Shown in pieces: positions 53,010-61,805 of a stretch of DNA of 64,000 nt. Source of the DNA: JAFGUB01 sp050305515 (GTDB lineage: Bacteria; Campylobacterota; Campylobacteria; Campylobacterales; Sulfurimonadaceae); assembly GCA_050305515.1 (NCBI GenBank), contig JBNLFL010000040.1, positions 62,001 through 126,000 of the forward strand. The letters run 5' to 3'. Within the stretch, counting starts at the first letter, position 1; every line of letters starts with the position of its first letter. Made by a program: the position numbers and the translations under genes. The notes under the pieces are model-generated. The model had not been told where the DNA came from. It saw nothing but the letters and a program-made list of their open reading frames with translations, and made no database searches.

Positions 53010-53876
53010 ATGAGACTGTTTTATTATGTACATACCGGGCACCGCATCGGTCTCGACCGGTTTCGGCGTGCAGCTGCCATCATCAATGGGCTGGGCGATG
53101 TCGACATTACGCTGTTATGCTCGGATTTTCGTATTGCTTCGATTGCAAGGGAGTTTGGTATCAAACGTTCCGTCGGTATCGACGTTGTACGCAATATTCC
53201 GCAGATTGCTACACGCGGCGACAAAATCATCTTCGATTCAGCAGAACACAATCCGACAATGCTGCATGATATGATCAGCTTCTTCTCTACATTTATCCGT
53301 ATCAGTGATGATCCGGGTGATATCAGGCATCCCGGAGAGTATCTGGTGTCTCCTTACCTCTCGGGAGATGATATCTGCACGGGTGTCGTCGTGGATCCGC
53401 GTTATTTTGAAGCGCGTGAAAAAAATATGGATCGGGCATTTTTTTTCGGTGATGATGATTATGAAATGGATTTGCTGGCACATCTTGAGATGTTCGCACC
53501 GCATAAAATGACGCTGGGGGCAGGATTTTATTTCTTTTTCGATTATGAGAAAAAAGTGGCTTCGGCTTTTGAAGCAGTTCTGGAATCAGATGAGTACGAC
53601 ACTTTAATTCAACAGAGCCGGTTATTGGTCAGTGCCTCCCCGCAAGCCGTTTTGGAGCATCTTGCTTCCGGAGGACGCCCCCTGTTTTTACAGCGCCCGG
53701 ACTATCCGCGTGATTTTCTGCCACTCTTTGAAGAATTGCGAATTCCGGTAGTTGATGGCTACAAAAGTGATGAATTAATCACACTTTTGAGAGATGATGC
53801 ATCACATAATTATCACCTGCTTATAAATGAAACAGAAAAAATTATCACTTTCATAAAGAGGGCCTTAACTTTATAA
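53010..53876 (+). CDS. GT-B-fold / PseG-like hypothetical protein
   Basis: 288 residues. The opening MRLFYYVHTGHRIGLDRFRRAAAI and the later DIVRN-type strand, DSAEHNP and LLVSASPQAVLEHLASGGRPLFLQRPDYPRDF resemble two-domain GT-B proteins such as PseG or MurG, where the C-terminal loop binds a nucleotide. No signal peptide. Function not assigned. It is followed by petA after 58 bp and is probably a separate transcript. Confidence 0.65.
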   Translation: MRLFYYVHTGHRIGLDRFRRAAAIINGLGDVDITLLCSDFRIASIAREFGIKRSVGIDVVRNIPQIATRGDKIIFDSAEHNPTMLHDMISFFSTFIRISDDPGDIRHPGEYLVSPYLSGDDICTGVVVDPRYFEAREKNMDRAFFFGDDDYEMDLLAHLEMFAPHKMTLGAGFYFFFDYEKKVASAFEAVLESDEYDTLIQQSRLLVSASPQAVLEHLASGGRPLFLQRPDYPRDFLPLFEELRIPVVDGYKSDELITLLRDDASHNYHLLINETEKIITFIKRALTL

Positions 53877-53934
53877 AAGCTTAATACTTTCTCATGTAAT
53901 ATTGGGCGTTAAATTTCACCTAAGTGAGAGAAGT

Positions 53935-54435
53935 ATGACTAATAAAAGTAGAAGAGGGTTCATCGGTAAAGCATTCGGTGCTGTTGCCGGTGTAGGCGCC
54001 GTCGCGTCACTCGTCGCGATGAAAAAGACCTGGGATCCGCTCCCGAGTGTTATGTCAGCCGGCTTTACGACGGTTGATGTATCGGCGCTTGAAGAGAATA
54101 AACTTGAAGTCGTTGTATGGCGCGGGAAACCGGTGTTCCTGCTCAAGTACAGCGCAGACATGGCACCGACAGCCGGACGTAATGTTAAAGTGGGAGACCA
54201 CTATTATTCCGTGATGATCGGTCTGTGTACCCACCTTGGCTGTATTCCTGCCTACCGTCCCGAGAAAAAAGATTTCAAATGTGCCTGTCACGGTGGTGAG
54301 TTCACCGCTGCCGGTGTCAACACATTCGGACCGCCACCGCGACCACTGGATATCCCGCCATTCAAAGTGGACGGCGTAACTCTGGTTCTCGGTGAAGAGG
54401 GCGAAGAGTATAAAGCTCTGGTAGCAAAAGCGTAA
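53935..54435 (+). CDS. petA: Ubiquinol/menaquinol-cytochrome c reductase, Rieske iron-sulfur subunit
   Basis: [2Fe-2S] subunit of the bc1 complex, about 166 residues. A twin-arginine N-terminus (RRGFIGKAF) and hydrophobic segment (12-28) anchor it in the inner membrane. Cluster ligands are C98/H100 in CTHLGC and C116/H119 in CACHGG, with C103 and C118 positioned for the stabilising disulfide. First of the petABC operon. Confidence 0.95.
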   Translation: MTNKSRRGFIGKAFGAVAGVGAVASLVAMKKTWDPLPSVMSAGFTTVDVSALEENKLEVVVWRGKPVFLLKYSADMAPTAGRNVKVGDHYYSVMIGLCTHLGCIPAYRPEKKDFKCACHGGEFTAAGVNTFGPPPRPLDIPPFKVDGVTLVLGEEGEEYKALVAKA

Positions 54436-54444
54436 GGGGGCGAT

Positions 54445-55695
54445 ATGGCTGAATTTAAAAAAGCAGAATCCACACTCGAGTGGTTTGATCAGCGTTTGGG
54501 TGTCATTAACTTCATGAAAGTGATGATGACGGAATATTGGGTTCCAAAGAACATCAACTTTTTGTGGGCAATGGGTGTCGTTATCACCGTGCTTTTCACA
54601 CTGTTGCTGATCTCGGGAATTTTCCTTCTGATGTATTACAAACCGGATGTCAATATGGCATTCGACAGCGTCAACTTTACGATTATGCAGGATGTCGCCT
54701 ACGGATGGCTGTTCCGACATATTCACGCAGTAGGTGCTTCGGTTGTTTTCCTTGTGATTTATGTGCATATGTTTACCGGTATCTACTACGGCTCTTATAA
54801 AAAAGGGCGTGAGATGATCTGGATTTCAGGAATGCTCCTGTTCGTACTCTTCTCTGCCGAAGGTTTTTCCGGTTACATGCTCCCATGGGGTCAGATGAGT
54901 TACTGGGCGGCATACGTTATTACTGAAATTTTTGGCGGTATCCCGGTTATCGGAGGCGACCTCGTCATCTGGATTCGTGGTAACTTCTATGTTGCAGATG
55001 CGACACTGACACGTTTCTTTATGTTACATGTATTGTTGATTCCTCTGGCAATTCTGGGTGCGATCGCATTCCACTTTTATGCGCTGCGTTTCCCGCACGT
55101 TAACAACGAAGAGGGTGAGTTTTTCGACTATGATGAAGAAGCCGAAAAATACAAAGCAGGCAATAAAAAAGAGTCTAAAGTCATTCCTTTCTGGCCGGTA
55201 TTCCTTTCCAAGGACTTCATGGTTGTCGGATTCTTTATGATCTTCTTTTTCTACCTGGTGTTCTACCACTACGGTTTTGCGATGGACCCGATCAACTTTG
55301 ACAAGGCAAACGGTCTGAAAACTCCGGCACACATCTATCCTGAGTGGTATTTCCTCTGGTCTTATGAAGTACTGCGCGGCTGGTTCTTTGATATTGCCGG
55401 TATCCATGGTAAAGACCTCGGGCTGATGGCGTTTGGTATCGCAAACGGTATCTTCTTCGTCCTGCCGTGGCTTGACCGTTCACCAATGGTGAAACCTGCC
55501 AATCAGCGCCCGATGTTCAAATACTGGTTCTGGATTCTGATGGCAGACCTGATTGTTCTGACGGTTTACGGAAAACTGCCTCCAACCGGTACCAATGCAT
55601 GGGTAGGGTTCTACGCATCTGCAACATTCCTGCTGCTCTTTATCCTGCTGCCGGTTATTACAATGATAGAAGCAAAAAAAGTGGGGGGTAAATAA
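54445..55695 (+). CDS. petB: Cytochrome b subunit of the bc1 complex
   Basis: 416 residues with about eight membrane helices. Haem-binding histidines are in the AYGWLFRHIHA and FFMLHVLLIPLAILGAIAFHFY regions, and the quinone-site motif PEWYF appears as YPEWYFLW. Full-length (not split) cytochrome b. A TTACATGTA near-match (55024) is read as Leu-His-Val and includes one haem-region histidine. It overlaps petC by one base. Confidence 0.95.
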   Translation: MAEFKKAESTLEWFDQRLGVINFMKVMMTEYWVPKNINFLWAMGVVITVLFTLLLISGIFLLMYYKPDVNMAFDSVNFTIMQDVAYGWLFRHIHAVGASVVFLVIYVHMFTGIYYGSYKKGREMIWISGMLLFVLFSAEGFSGYMLPWGQMSYWAAYVITEIFGGIPVIGGDLVIWIRGNFYVADATLTRFFMLHVLLIPLAILGAIAFHFYALRFPHVNNEEGEFFDYDEEAEKYKAGNKKESKVIPFWPVFLSKDFMVVGFFMIFFFYLVFYHYGFAMDPINFDKANGLKTPAHIYPEWYFLWSYEVLRGWFFDIAGIHGKDLGLMAFGIANGIFFVLPWLDRSPMVKPANQRPMFKYWFWILMADLIVLTVYGKLPPTGTNAWVGFYASATFLLLFILLPVITMIEAKKVGGK

Positions 55696-56573
55696 TGAAA
55701 GAGTTTAAAATCTTAGCTGTCATTGTCGCCCTCGTCGCAGTGACTTATTACGGTATCGAACCGTATGCGCATCATGTAATGCACCCGGCTCCGGCTCCGG
55801 CTGACTATTCGTTTAGTGATCTGAAAAATGTCGATACGACACTTACGGGAAATCCTGAAAACGGTAAAGCGCTTGTAGAAGCTAACTGTGCAGCATGTCA
55901 CTCAGTTGAAAAAGTAGGTCTGCCGCCGCTGATGAGCGACAGTGATCTTGCAGCATCGTACGGTGTGGTTCCACCGGATCTGAGCACAGCAGGACATCTG
56001 TATGAAACCAACTATCTGGCGAATTTCATTTTCGATCCGGTAACGGCTTCGAACCTGTCACACAAGTATCCGGAAGGGGGTGCCAAAGTGCACCCGATGC
56101 CATCATACAACTGGATGGCACCACAGGAGATTATGGATATCGTTGCCTTCCTGAAGTCTATTCCGGATGAGCATTTAGAAGGTATTGAAGGTCACCGCGC
56201 TGACTTTATCGACGCATGCGGACGCTGTCACGCTATGGCATACGCCGGCATTACGGCACGCACACCGGGCGATATCGCCAAAGGTTACCTCGGTGCAACA
56301 CCACCGGATCTGTCTCAGTATATCAAGAGTCGTGGCCGCCACTATCTTGAAAACTTCATCAATGATCCTCAGCGTCTGCTGCACGGAACGGGTATGCCTC
56401 GTGTCGGTCTGACGGAAGAAGCTGAAGAGCATGTCATTGCGTACATGGAAGAGATCGGCGATTCGAAAAAAGCAGAGCGTGAAGACCTTGGTTGGAAAGT
56501 AATGCTTTACATGTTGGTATTTGCCATTTTGGCACTGCTCTGGAAAAAACAGATCTGGAGAGATATCCACTAA
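55695..56573 (+). CDS. petC: Di-haem cytochrome c1 subunit of the bc1 complex
   Basis: 292 residues with an N-terminal membrane segment, two haem c sites (CAACH at 65-69 and CGRCH at 175-179), conserved prolines before each domain end, and a C-terminal membrane anchor (VMLYMLVFAILALLW). Two-haem cytochrome c1 is the form expected in Campylobacterota, unlike the mono-haem c1 of alpha-proteobacteria. Confidence 0.93.
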   Translation: MKEFKILAVIVALVAVTYYGIEPYAHHVMHPAPAPADYSFSDLKNVDTTLTGNPENGKALVEANCAACHSVEKVGLPPLMSDSDLAASYGVVPPDLSTAGHLYETNYLANFIFDPVTASNLSHKYPEGGAKVHPMPSYNWMAPQEIMDIVAFLKSIPDEHLEGIEGHRADFIDACGRCHAMAYAGITARTPGDIAKGYLGATPPDLSQYIKSRGRHYLENFINDPQRLLHGTGMPRVGLTEEAEEHVIAYMEEIGDSKKAEREDLGWKVMLYMLVFAILALLWKKQIWRDIH

Positions 56574-56604
56574 GGTGGATTCTCTTCATTGTAAGGAATG
56601 AGAA

Positions 56605-56994
56605 ATGATTAAGACTTTGGCAATCACACTGCTTCTGGGCGGATCACTTTTTGCATCGGATGTACTCGCTGTCAATATGGCAAAAAGCGAAAACGGTCTG
56701 AACAATATTCAAAAAGGGTTCCTTTATAACAACATGGCGCTCGTTCGCAACGGAATCAAAGAAGTTCGTAGTGCCAATGAGATGTTTCATAACATGGATG
56801 AGATCAAAAAGTATCTTCCAAAAGATAAACAGCATATGGGCAACATCGCGTTCAATGCATCCAAACGCATCAATAACGCTGTTGACGAGATGGAAATCTA
56901 TCTGGCAACGAATGAAATGAACAAAGCGCAACACACCTATTCTGACATTATCAATGCCTGTTCGGCATGTCATGCAGTAGTCCGCGGCTGGTAA
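56605..56994 (+). CDS. Small periplasmic cytochrome c (class II-like)
   Basis: 129 residues with a signal peptide (MIKTLAITLLLGGSLFASD) and a single haem motif CSACH at residues 119-123, placed at the C-terminus as in four-helix class II cytochromes c. The remainder is helical (NNIQKGF..., NAVDEMEIYL). It lies 31 bp after petC on the same strand, so it is probably an extra electron carrier for the bc1 complex. Confidence 0.82.
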   Translation: MIKTLAITLLLGGSLFASDVLAVNMAKSENGLNNIQKGFLYNNMALVRNGIKEVRSANEMFHNMDEIKKYLPKDKQHMGNIAFNASKRINNAVDEMEIYLATNEMNKAQHTYSDIINACSACHAVVRGW

Positions 56995-57089
56995 GCCGGG
57001 ATTACCTTCACGCTCCATAGATCGGTTAACTTCCCCCTTAAAAACTCAATTGTCTGACTCACGTCAACTGCATTAAAAGTTCGAGTAGC

Positions 57090-57095
57090 TATAAT
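57090..57095 (+). promoter_or_regulatory. TATAAT -10 box for moaA
   Basis: Perfect TATAAT 26 nt upstream of the moaA TTG, with AAGG between. Confidence 0.6.
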
Positions 57096-57121
57096 CGCCA
57101 CAAATCATTACAAGGCGTAAC

Positions 57122-58087
57122 TTGCTTGTAGACAGTTATGATCGTGTTGTCGACTATTTGCGGGTCTCTGTTACAGAGCGCTGCAACTTCCGTTGTCAAT
57201 ACTGTATGCCCGAAAAACCTTTTTCATGGGTTCCCAAAGAGAACCTTCTGACGTTTGAAGAGTTGTTTGAATTCATCCGCGTCGCCATTGACGAGGGGAT
57301 CAAAAAGATTCGTATTACGGGAGGCGAACCGCTTTTGCGCGAGGATCTGGACCGTTTCATTAAAATGATCTACGATTATGCTCCCCATATTGATCTGGCG
57401 ATGACCACGAATGCCTATCTTTTGAAAGATGCCGCACAGAAGCTCAAAGATGCTGGCCTTCGCCGCATTAATGTCTCCATCGACACACTCAAAGCTGATG
57501 TCGCCCGGCAGATTGCACAAAAAGATGTACTCTCCAATGTTCTTGCCGGAGTGGAAGCGGCACTGGACGCCGGATTGAAAGTCAAAGTCAACATGGTACC
57601 GATGAAAGGCGTTAACGACGGCGAGATCCTCGACGTACTTGAATACTGTAAAACAAGGGGCATGAGCATCCGGTTTATCGAGTACATGGAAAACGTTCAT
57701 GCGGCGGTCGATATCAAAGGCCTGACTTCCGCGGAGCTCTTGCATGCAATCGGTGAAAAGTACCGTTTCGATGATGAAGGTTTTGACGGGCATTCACCGT
57801 CACACTATTATCGTATGGAAGAGGGTTATCGCTTCGGTATCATCGAACCGCACAAAGATGATTTCTGTACCAAGTGCAATCGTATCCGCCTGACTGCGGA
57901 AGGGCACCTGATTCCCTGCCTCTATTTCGATGAAGCCATGAGCATTCGCGATGCCATCCGTCGCGGCGACATCAAAGAGGCCGCACTGGTGCTCAAAGAG
58001 GTCGTTCGTACCAAACCTGAAAAGAATCGCTGGAGCGACCCCGAAGGGGAGGCGTCATCAAGAGCGTTTTATGAGACGGGTGGCTGA
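57122..58087 (+). CDS. moaA: GTP 3',8-cyclase (molybdopterin biosynthesis)
   Basis: Radical-SAM enzyme for the first step of molybdenum-cofactor synthesis. 321 residues with the radical-SAM cluster C21/C25/C28 (CNFRCQYC) and the C-terminal GTP-side cluster CTKCNRIRLTAEGHLIPC. Starts at TTG 57122 with an AAGG site. It shares one base with queE and heads an operon mixing Mo-cofactor and 7-deazaguanine genes. Confidence 0.95.
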   Translation: MLVDSYDRVVDYLRVSVTERCNFRCQYCMPEKPFSWVPKENLLTFEELFEFIRVAIDEGIKKIRITGGEPLLREDLDRFIKMIYDYAPHIDLAMTTNAYLLKDAAQKLKDAGLRRINVSIDTLKADVARQIAQKDVLSNVLAGVEAALDAGLKVKVNMVPMKGVNDGEILDVLEYCKTRGMSIRFIEYMENVHAAVDIKGLTSAELLHAIGEKYRFDDEGFDGHSPSHYYRMEEGYRFGIIEPHKDDFCTKCNRIRLTAEGHLIPCLYFDEAMSIRDAIRRGDIKEAALVLKEVVRTKPEKNRWSDPEGEASSRAFYETGG

Positions 58088-58845
58088 TGCTGCCGCTGGT
58101 TGAACACTTTTACTCCATACAGGGCGAAGGACGCTACACCGGAGTTCCGTCACTCTTTTTCCGTTTCGGCGGCTGCAATATGCGCTGCGAAGGATTCGGA
58201 TGCATCGAAACGGCACCTGACGGTGTTTCGGTAAAAGGGTGTGATACCGTCTATGCCGTAGATAAAAAACACTTTGGGGCGTTATGGCAGGTGATCGATA
58301 CGCCCCAAACGTTGATTGATATCATGAGCTCCTACACGTTACCCCGCGATGTCGATGTCGTCTTTACCGGCGGCGAGCCGCTGCTGCATGCCCAGACGCC
58401 TGAGCTGATCGCTTTTTTGGAATATCTCATCAGCCATCACCACCGGGTGACTTTTGAAACCAACGGTGCGGTAGCCGTCGATTTTGAAAACCATCCCGTG
58501 TACAGATCCTGCGTTTTTGCGCTCTCCGTCAAGCTCTCCAACAGTGCGGAACCGCATGATAAACGGGTGCGGCCTGAAATTTTCAGTACAATCATCAATA
58601 ATGCCGACGAAGTATTTTTTAAATTCACTGTCGATGCAGAGGGGCTTGCATCGGGACTGGAAGAGGAGATTAAAGAGATTCTTGCCCTCGCCCCGAAATG
58701 TCAGGTCATGTGTATGCCAAAAGGGGGCAGCAAGGAAGAGGTCGAATCAAACACCGAGGCGGTGATTGAGCTGTGCAAACGCTGCGGTTACAGTTACAGC
58801 GATCGGCTTCATATTCGTATCTGGGATCAGAACAAAGGAGTCTGA
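58087..58845 (+). CDS. queE: 7-carboxy-7-deazaguanine synthase
   Basis: Radical-SAM ring contraction enzyme of queuosine synthesis. 252 residues; opening FYSIQGEGRYTGVPSLFFRFGGC, then cluster cysteines C30, C34 and C39 (GGCNMRCEGFGC), and TGGEPLLH as the SAM-binding segment. The cysteine spacing CX3CX4C differs from the usual CX3CX2C. The start overlaps moaA and the next gene queD follows immediately, which supports the assignment. Confidence 0.87.
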   Translation: MLPLVEHFYSIQGEGRYTGVPSLFFRFGGCNMRCEGFGCIETAPDGVSVKGCDTVYAVDKKHFGALWQVIDTPQTLIDIMSSYTLPRDVDVVFTGGEPLLHAQTPELIAFLEYLISHHHRVTFETNGAVAVDFENHPVYRSCVFALSVKLSNSAEPHDKRVRPEIFSTIINNADEVFFKFTVDAEGLASGLEEEIKEILALAPKCQVMCMPKGGSKEEVESNTEAVIELCKRCGYSYSDRLHIRIWDQNKGV

Positions 58846-59427
58846 ATGATAATTCGCAAGCAGTTCAAGTTCGAAAACGCCCATATCGTCCGCGGTTGCT
58901 CCTCACAGCGTTGCCGCGCTTCCATTCACGGCCACTCCTATATCATTGAAGTTCTTTTCGAATCAAACTTTCTCGATCACGGGCAGATGGTCTATGATTT
59001 CGGGTTGATGAAGCGCCATATCAAAGATTTGATTGACAGTTTTGACCATGCCATAACACTCTGGGATGGGGACGATACCGATTATATCGCGGCCATGCAG
59101 CGCTATTCCGACCGGTGGGTGATACTGCCGGTATCTCCCTCAGCCGAACAGTTCAGTCGCGTGATTTTTGTACTTATCGATCGTCTGATGCAGCTGACGA
59201 CAACCATCAACGGCGAGAAAGCGGTACGGCTAAACAGCATCATCGTCCATGAGACCGCAACAGGATATGCACAGGGATTCAGGGAAGATGCTTACAGTGA
59301 GCAGATGGGTGTGATTGCGCTTGAACGTATCGAATTCAGCCCGGGCGTCATACGGGAGTGGCACGATGCGACACTCTTTGAAAAACTGAAAAATGGCGAA
59401 CGCTTCGTTAACCCCGATACTGTTTAG
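58846..59427 (+). CDS. queD: 6-carboxy-tetrahydropterin synthase
   Basis: 193 residues of the PTPS/QueD family; zinc histidines H13, H28 and H30 (ENAHIVRG, SIHGHSY) and catalytic cysteine near residue 23. The protein is longer than the typical 120-140 residues because of a C-terminal extension. It directly follows queE with no gap; queC and queF-type genes are not in the window. The end overlaps convergent moeA by 4 nt. Confidence 0.86.
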   Translation: MIIRKQFKFENAHIVRGCSSQRCRASIHGHSYIIEVLFESNFLDHGQMVYDFGLMKRHIKDLIDSFDHAITLWDGDDTDYIAAMQRYSDRWVILPVSPSAEQFSRVIFVLIDRLMQLTTTINGEKAVRLNSIIVHETATGYAQGFREDAYSEQMGVIALERIEFSPGVIREWHDATLFEKLKNGERFVNPDTV

Positions 59428-60641
59428 CGCGTGACAAGATCCTGCGGTTCATCAGCGGTAAAGCTGTGTTGCAGGGGAATCATTTTCACGGTATGTCCCG
59501 CTTCAAGAAGGCTGACGCTCTCATCTATCATAACCCATCCGTTGGCCCTGGCAAGCGGCGTAATCATACCCGGGGCTATTTTTGCAATCGGTTCAAATGC
59601 CGCGCCGTCGTAATACCCGGGAATCAGGGTACGTCTGCCGCTTTTGAGGGCATAGTCGTTTTTCATGCTTACATGTAAAGGGTTCAGAAATCTGGAGCGC
59701 GTACCGCTAAGCTTCAAAATAATGCTTTGTGCGAAGAGCTCGAAATTGAGTGCCGCCGCCATGGGATTTCCGGGTAGATTGAGGACATAGGTTTTCCCGA
59801 TACGACCGAATGTCGTCGGTTTTCCCGGTTTGATGTGTACCTTGTCAAAAAGGGTTTCAAAGCCGAAAGCATTGAAAGCCTCTTTGGTAAAATCCGCTTC
59901 ACCGACACTGACCCCGCCTGAAGTGATAATCAGATCAAACCCCAACGCTGCGTGGATGCACTCTTCAATGCTTTTAAGCGAATCCAGTGCAGTACCGATA
60001 AATGTCACGTCACAGCCAAGCTCCCGTGCCCGGGAGAGGAATGTCGGACTGTTGGTATTGTAAAGTTGATGCGCCTGCAGGGTTTCGAAATGCATCTTCA
60101 GCTCGCTTCCGGAAGCAAAGACCGCGACACGCGGATTTTGATAGACGCTGACATGGGAGATCCCCTGTGAGGCCAGCAGTGTGAGCTGGTGGGCATGCAG
60201 ACGGGTACCGGCCGGCAGGAGCAGATCACCGCTTTGAATGTCCTCGCCACACAGACGGATATGCTGACCGGGGCGGATGTTCTCGGGCAAGCGGACCCCT
60301 TTGGTTTCGACACTGCACTCTTCCTGAGGAACAACCGCTTCGCACCCTTGCGGGACTTTGGCACCGGTCATGATTTTCATACCGCTGCCACGGACAATCT
60401 TGTGATCTTCATGATCTCCGGCAAGAATGGTGTGCGCCACTTTAATGCGTCCTCCGGCATCGCTGCAGGCAACGGCATAGCCGTCCATGGCCGAGTTGTC
60501 ATAAGGCGGCAGGTTGTGATGGGCGACAAGCTCGTGGGCCAGAATACGTCCGAGTGCCGATTCGAGACTGACGAGTTCGGTACTTTTTGCTTCTACCGAT
60601 TCATAGATAATACGCAATCCCTCTTCGACGGTAACGGCCAT
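59424..60641 (-). CDS. moeA: Molybdopterin molybdenumtransferase
   Basis: 405 residues; inserts molybdate into adenylated molybdopterin. Motifs: LPPYDNSAMDGYAV, MTGAKVPQGCEAVV, the MoCF-fold DLIITSGGVSVGEADF and LPGNPMAAALNFE. AAGGAG site before the ATG. It carries a TTACATGTAA copy (59669) read as Leu-His-Val. Confidence 0.95.
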   Translation of the reverse strand: MAVTVEEGLRIIYESVEAKSTELVSLESALGRILAHELVAHHNLPPYDNSAMDGYAVACSDAGGRIKVAHTILAGDHEDHKIVRGSGMKIMTGAKVPQGCEAVVPQEECSVETKGVRLPENIRPGQHIRLCGEDIQSGDLLLPAGTRLHAHQLTLLASQGISHVSVYQNPRVAVFASGSELKMHFETLQAHQLYNTNSPTFLSRARELGCDVTFIGTALDSLKSIEECIHAALGFDLIITSGGVSVGEADFTKEAFNAFGFETLFDKVHIKPGKPTTFGRIGKTYVLNLPGNPMAAALNFELFAQSIILKLSGTRSRFLNPLHVSMKNDYALKSGRRTLIPGYYDGAAFEPIAKIAPGMITPLARANGWVMIDESVSLLEAGHTVKMIPLQHSFTADEPQDLVTR

Positions 60642-60670
60642 GGATAACTCCTTTGTATAATTGAGGGCTC

Positions 60671-60676
60671 ATTATA
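60671..60676 (-). promoter_or_regulatory. TATAAT -10 box for moeA
   Basis: Minus-strand TATAAT about 30 bp upstream of the moeA start, in the 60-bp gap shared with the divergent membrane-protein gene. Confidence 0.5.
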
Positions 60677-60701
60677 GGCAAGCTCTGGTAAAATTCGCTT
60701 T

Positions 60702-61109
60702 ATGAATGAAATGTATAACATGGCGCTGGAAATCCACTTTTGGGGCTTTGCTGCAATGCTTGCCATCATTGTGGGAAATCTGGTGCATCTTAATCTCTCC
60801 ACCGATATGTACCGCTTTGCCAAAAAGATGCGAATGGTGATGCCGATTATGGGATCAATGCTCTTTTTGATGCTCTTTACGGGAACCGTGATGATGGCGG
60901 CCAAACATCTGGATTTTTCTCTGGCCAATATCGTTATGATTGTTTTTAACATTCTCATGATCGTTCTGGAATCCAAGCGTTATGCCCGTCTGAAACATGC
61001 CAATATTACGCTGCCTGATGTCTTTGAGCGTTACAAAGCACTGGCAAACCGGCTTCTGGGCGCCGAACTTGCTGCTGTGGTCGTTATCGGGATGTGGATG
61101 CTGATATGA
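60702..61109 (+). CDS. Four-helix membrane protein of unknown function
   Basis: 135 residues, almost entirely hydrophobic, with four predicted membrane helices (about 8-28, 45-68, 75-92, 112-135). I do not recognise the family. Conserved-looking His12 and polar residues within the helices could bind a cofactor. It overlaps rsmE by 4 nt and is probably coupled with it. Confidence 0.65.
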   Translation: MNEMYNMALEIHFWGFAAMLAIIVGNLVHLNLSTDMYRFAKKMRMVMPIMGSMLFLMLFTGTVMMAAKHLDFSLANIVMIVFNILMIVLESKRYARLKHANITLPDVFERYKALANRLLGAELAAVVVIGMWMLI

Positions 61110-61774
61110 TCTTCAGTTTCTGTGACGAAGCGGGAAGCGTGTCTCTGCGCTTGCGCGGCGAACTTTTTAAATATCTCATCAAGGTCCGCCGTCACAAGTG
61201 TGGCGACATGATACCCATGCGCCGTCCGACAGAAACGCAAACGCTTTACATGTACCGTGTCGAGACCATTGACGGGCGTGAAGCAATGCTGCAGCTTCAA
61301 GAGGAGCGCGTGTACCATGTAAAAGCCTCGCAGCGGCTCCATATCGGCTGGTGCGTTATCGATCCAAAATCCGTTGAAAAAGTACTCCCGATGCTTAATG
61401 AGGCCGGAGTGGAGCGGATCACGTTCATTACATGTAAACGTTCCCAAAAAGGTTTTGAACCGGATATCCGGCGTCTTGAGCGGATTACAGAAGCCTCTTC
61501 GCAGCAGTGCGGGCGTTCCGAAACAATGCGTTTTGACACGATGCCATCTGTTTCGGCTTTTCTAGAAGCATATCCTCAAGCGAGGGTGCTGGATTTCGGC
61601 GGTGCGCCTTTGCAGTCTCAAGATCGTTTCGAAGTTGTTATAATTGGATGCGAAGGCGGATTTGACCCACAGGAACAGGCACTGTTCAAAGAGCGTGCCA
61701 TCCGCTTTGAGACGCCAATGGTTCTGCGTTCCGAAAGTGCGGCTGTCGCCATTGCCAACAAATTTTTGTTATAA
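61106..61774 (+). CDS. rsmE: 16S rRNA (uracil-1498 N3) methyltransferase
   Basis: SPOUT-family rRNA methyltransferase, about 222 residues from ATG 61106, overlapping the preceding gene by 4 nt. Features: LIKVRRHKCGD near the start, SQQCGRSETM in the middle and the SAM-knot VIIGCEGGFDPQEQALF followed by LRSESAAVAIAN. Contains one exact palindrome (61428) and one near-match (61246). Confidence 0.92.
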   Translation: MIFSFCDEAGSVSLRLRGELFKYLIKVRRHKCGDMIPMRRPTETQTLYMYRVETIDGREAMLQLQEERVYHVKASQRLHIGWCVIDPKSVEKVLPMLNEAGVERITFITCKRSQKGFEPDIRRLERITEASSQQCGRSETMRFDTMPSVSAFLEAYPQARVLDFGGAPLQSQDRFEVVIIGCEGGFDPQEQALFKERAIRFETPMVLRSESAAVAIANKFLL

Positions 61775-61805
61775 TATCTGATGACGCGAAATGAACGGGA
61801 GTTCC

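Noticed and set aside
58087..59427. 7-deazaguanine DNA modification tied to phage defence
   Set aside because: queE and queD sit in a host operon with moaA, without a dpd-type DNA transglycosylase; ordinary queuosine synthesis explains them.
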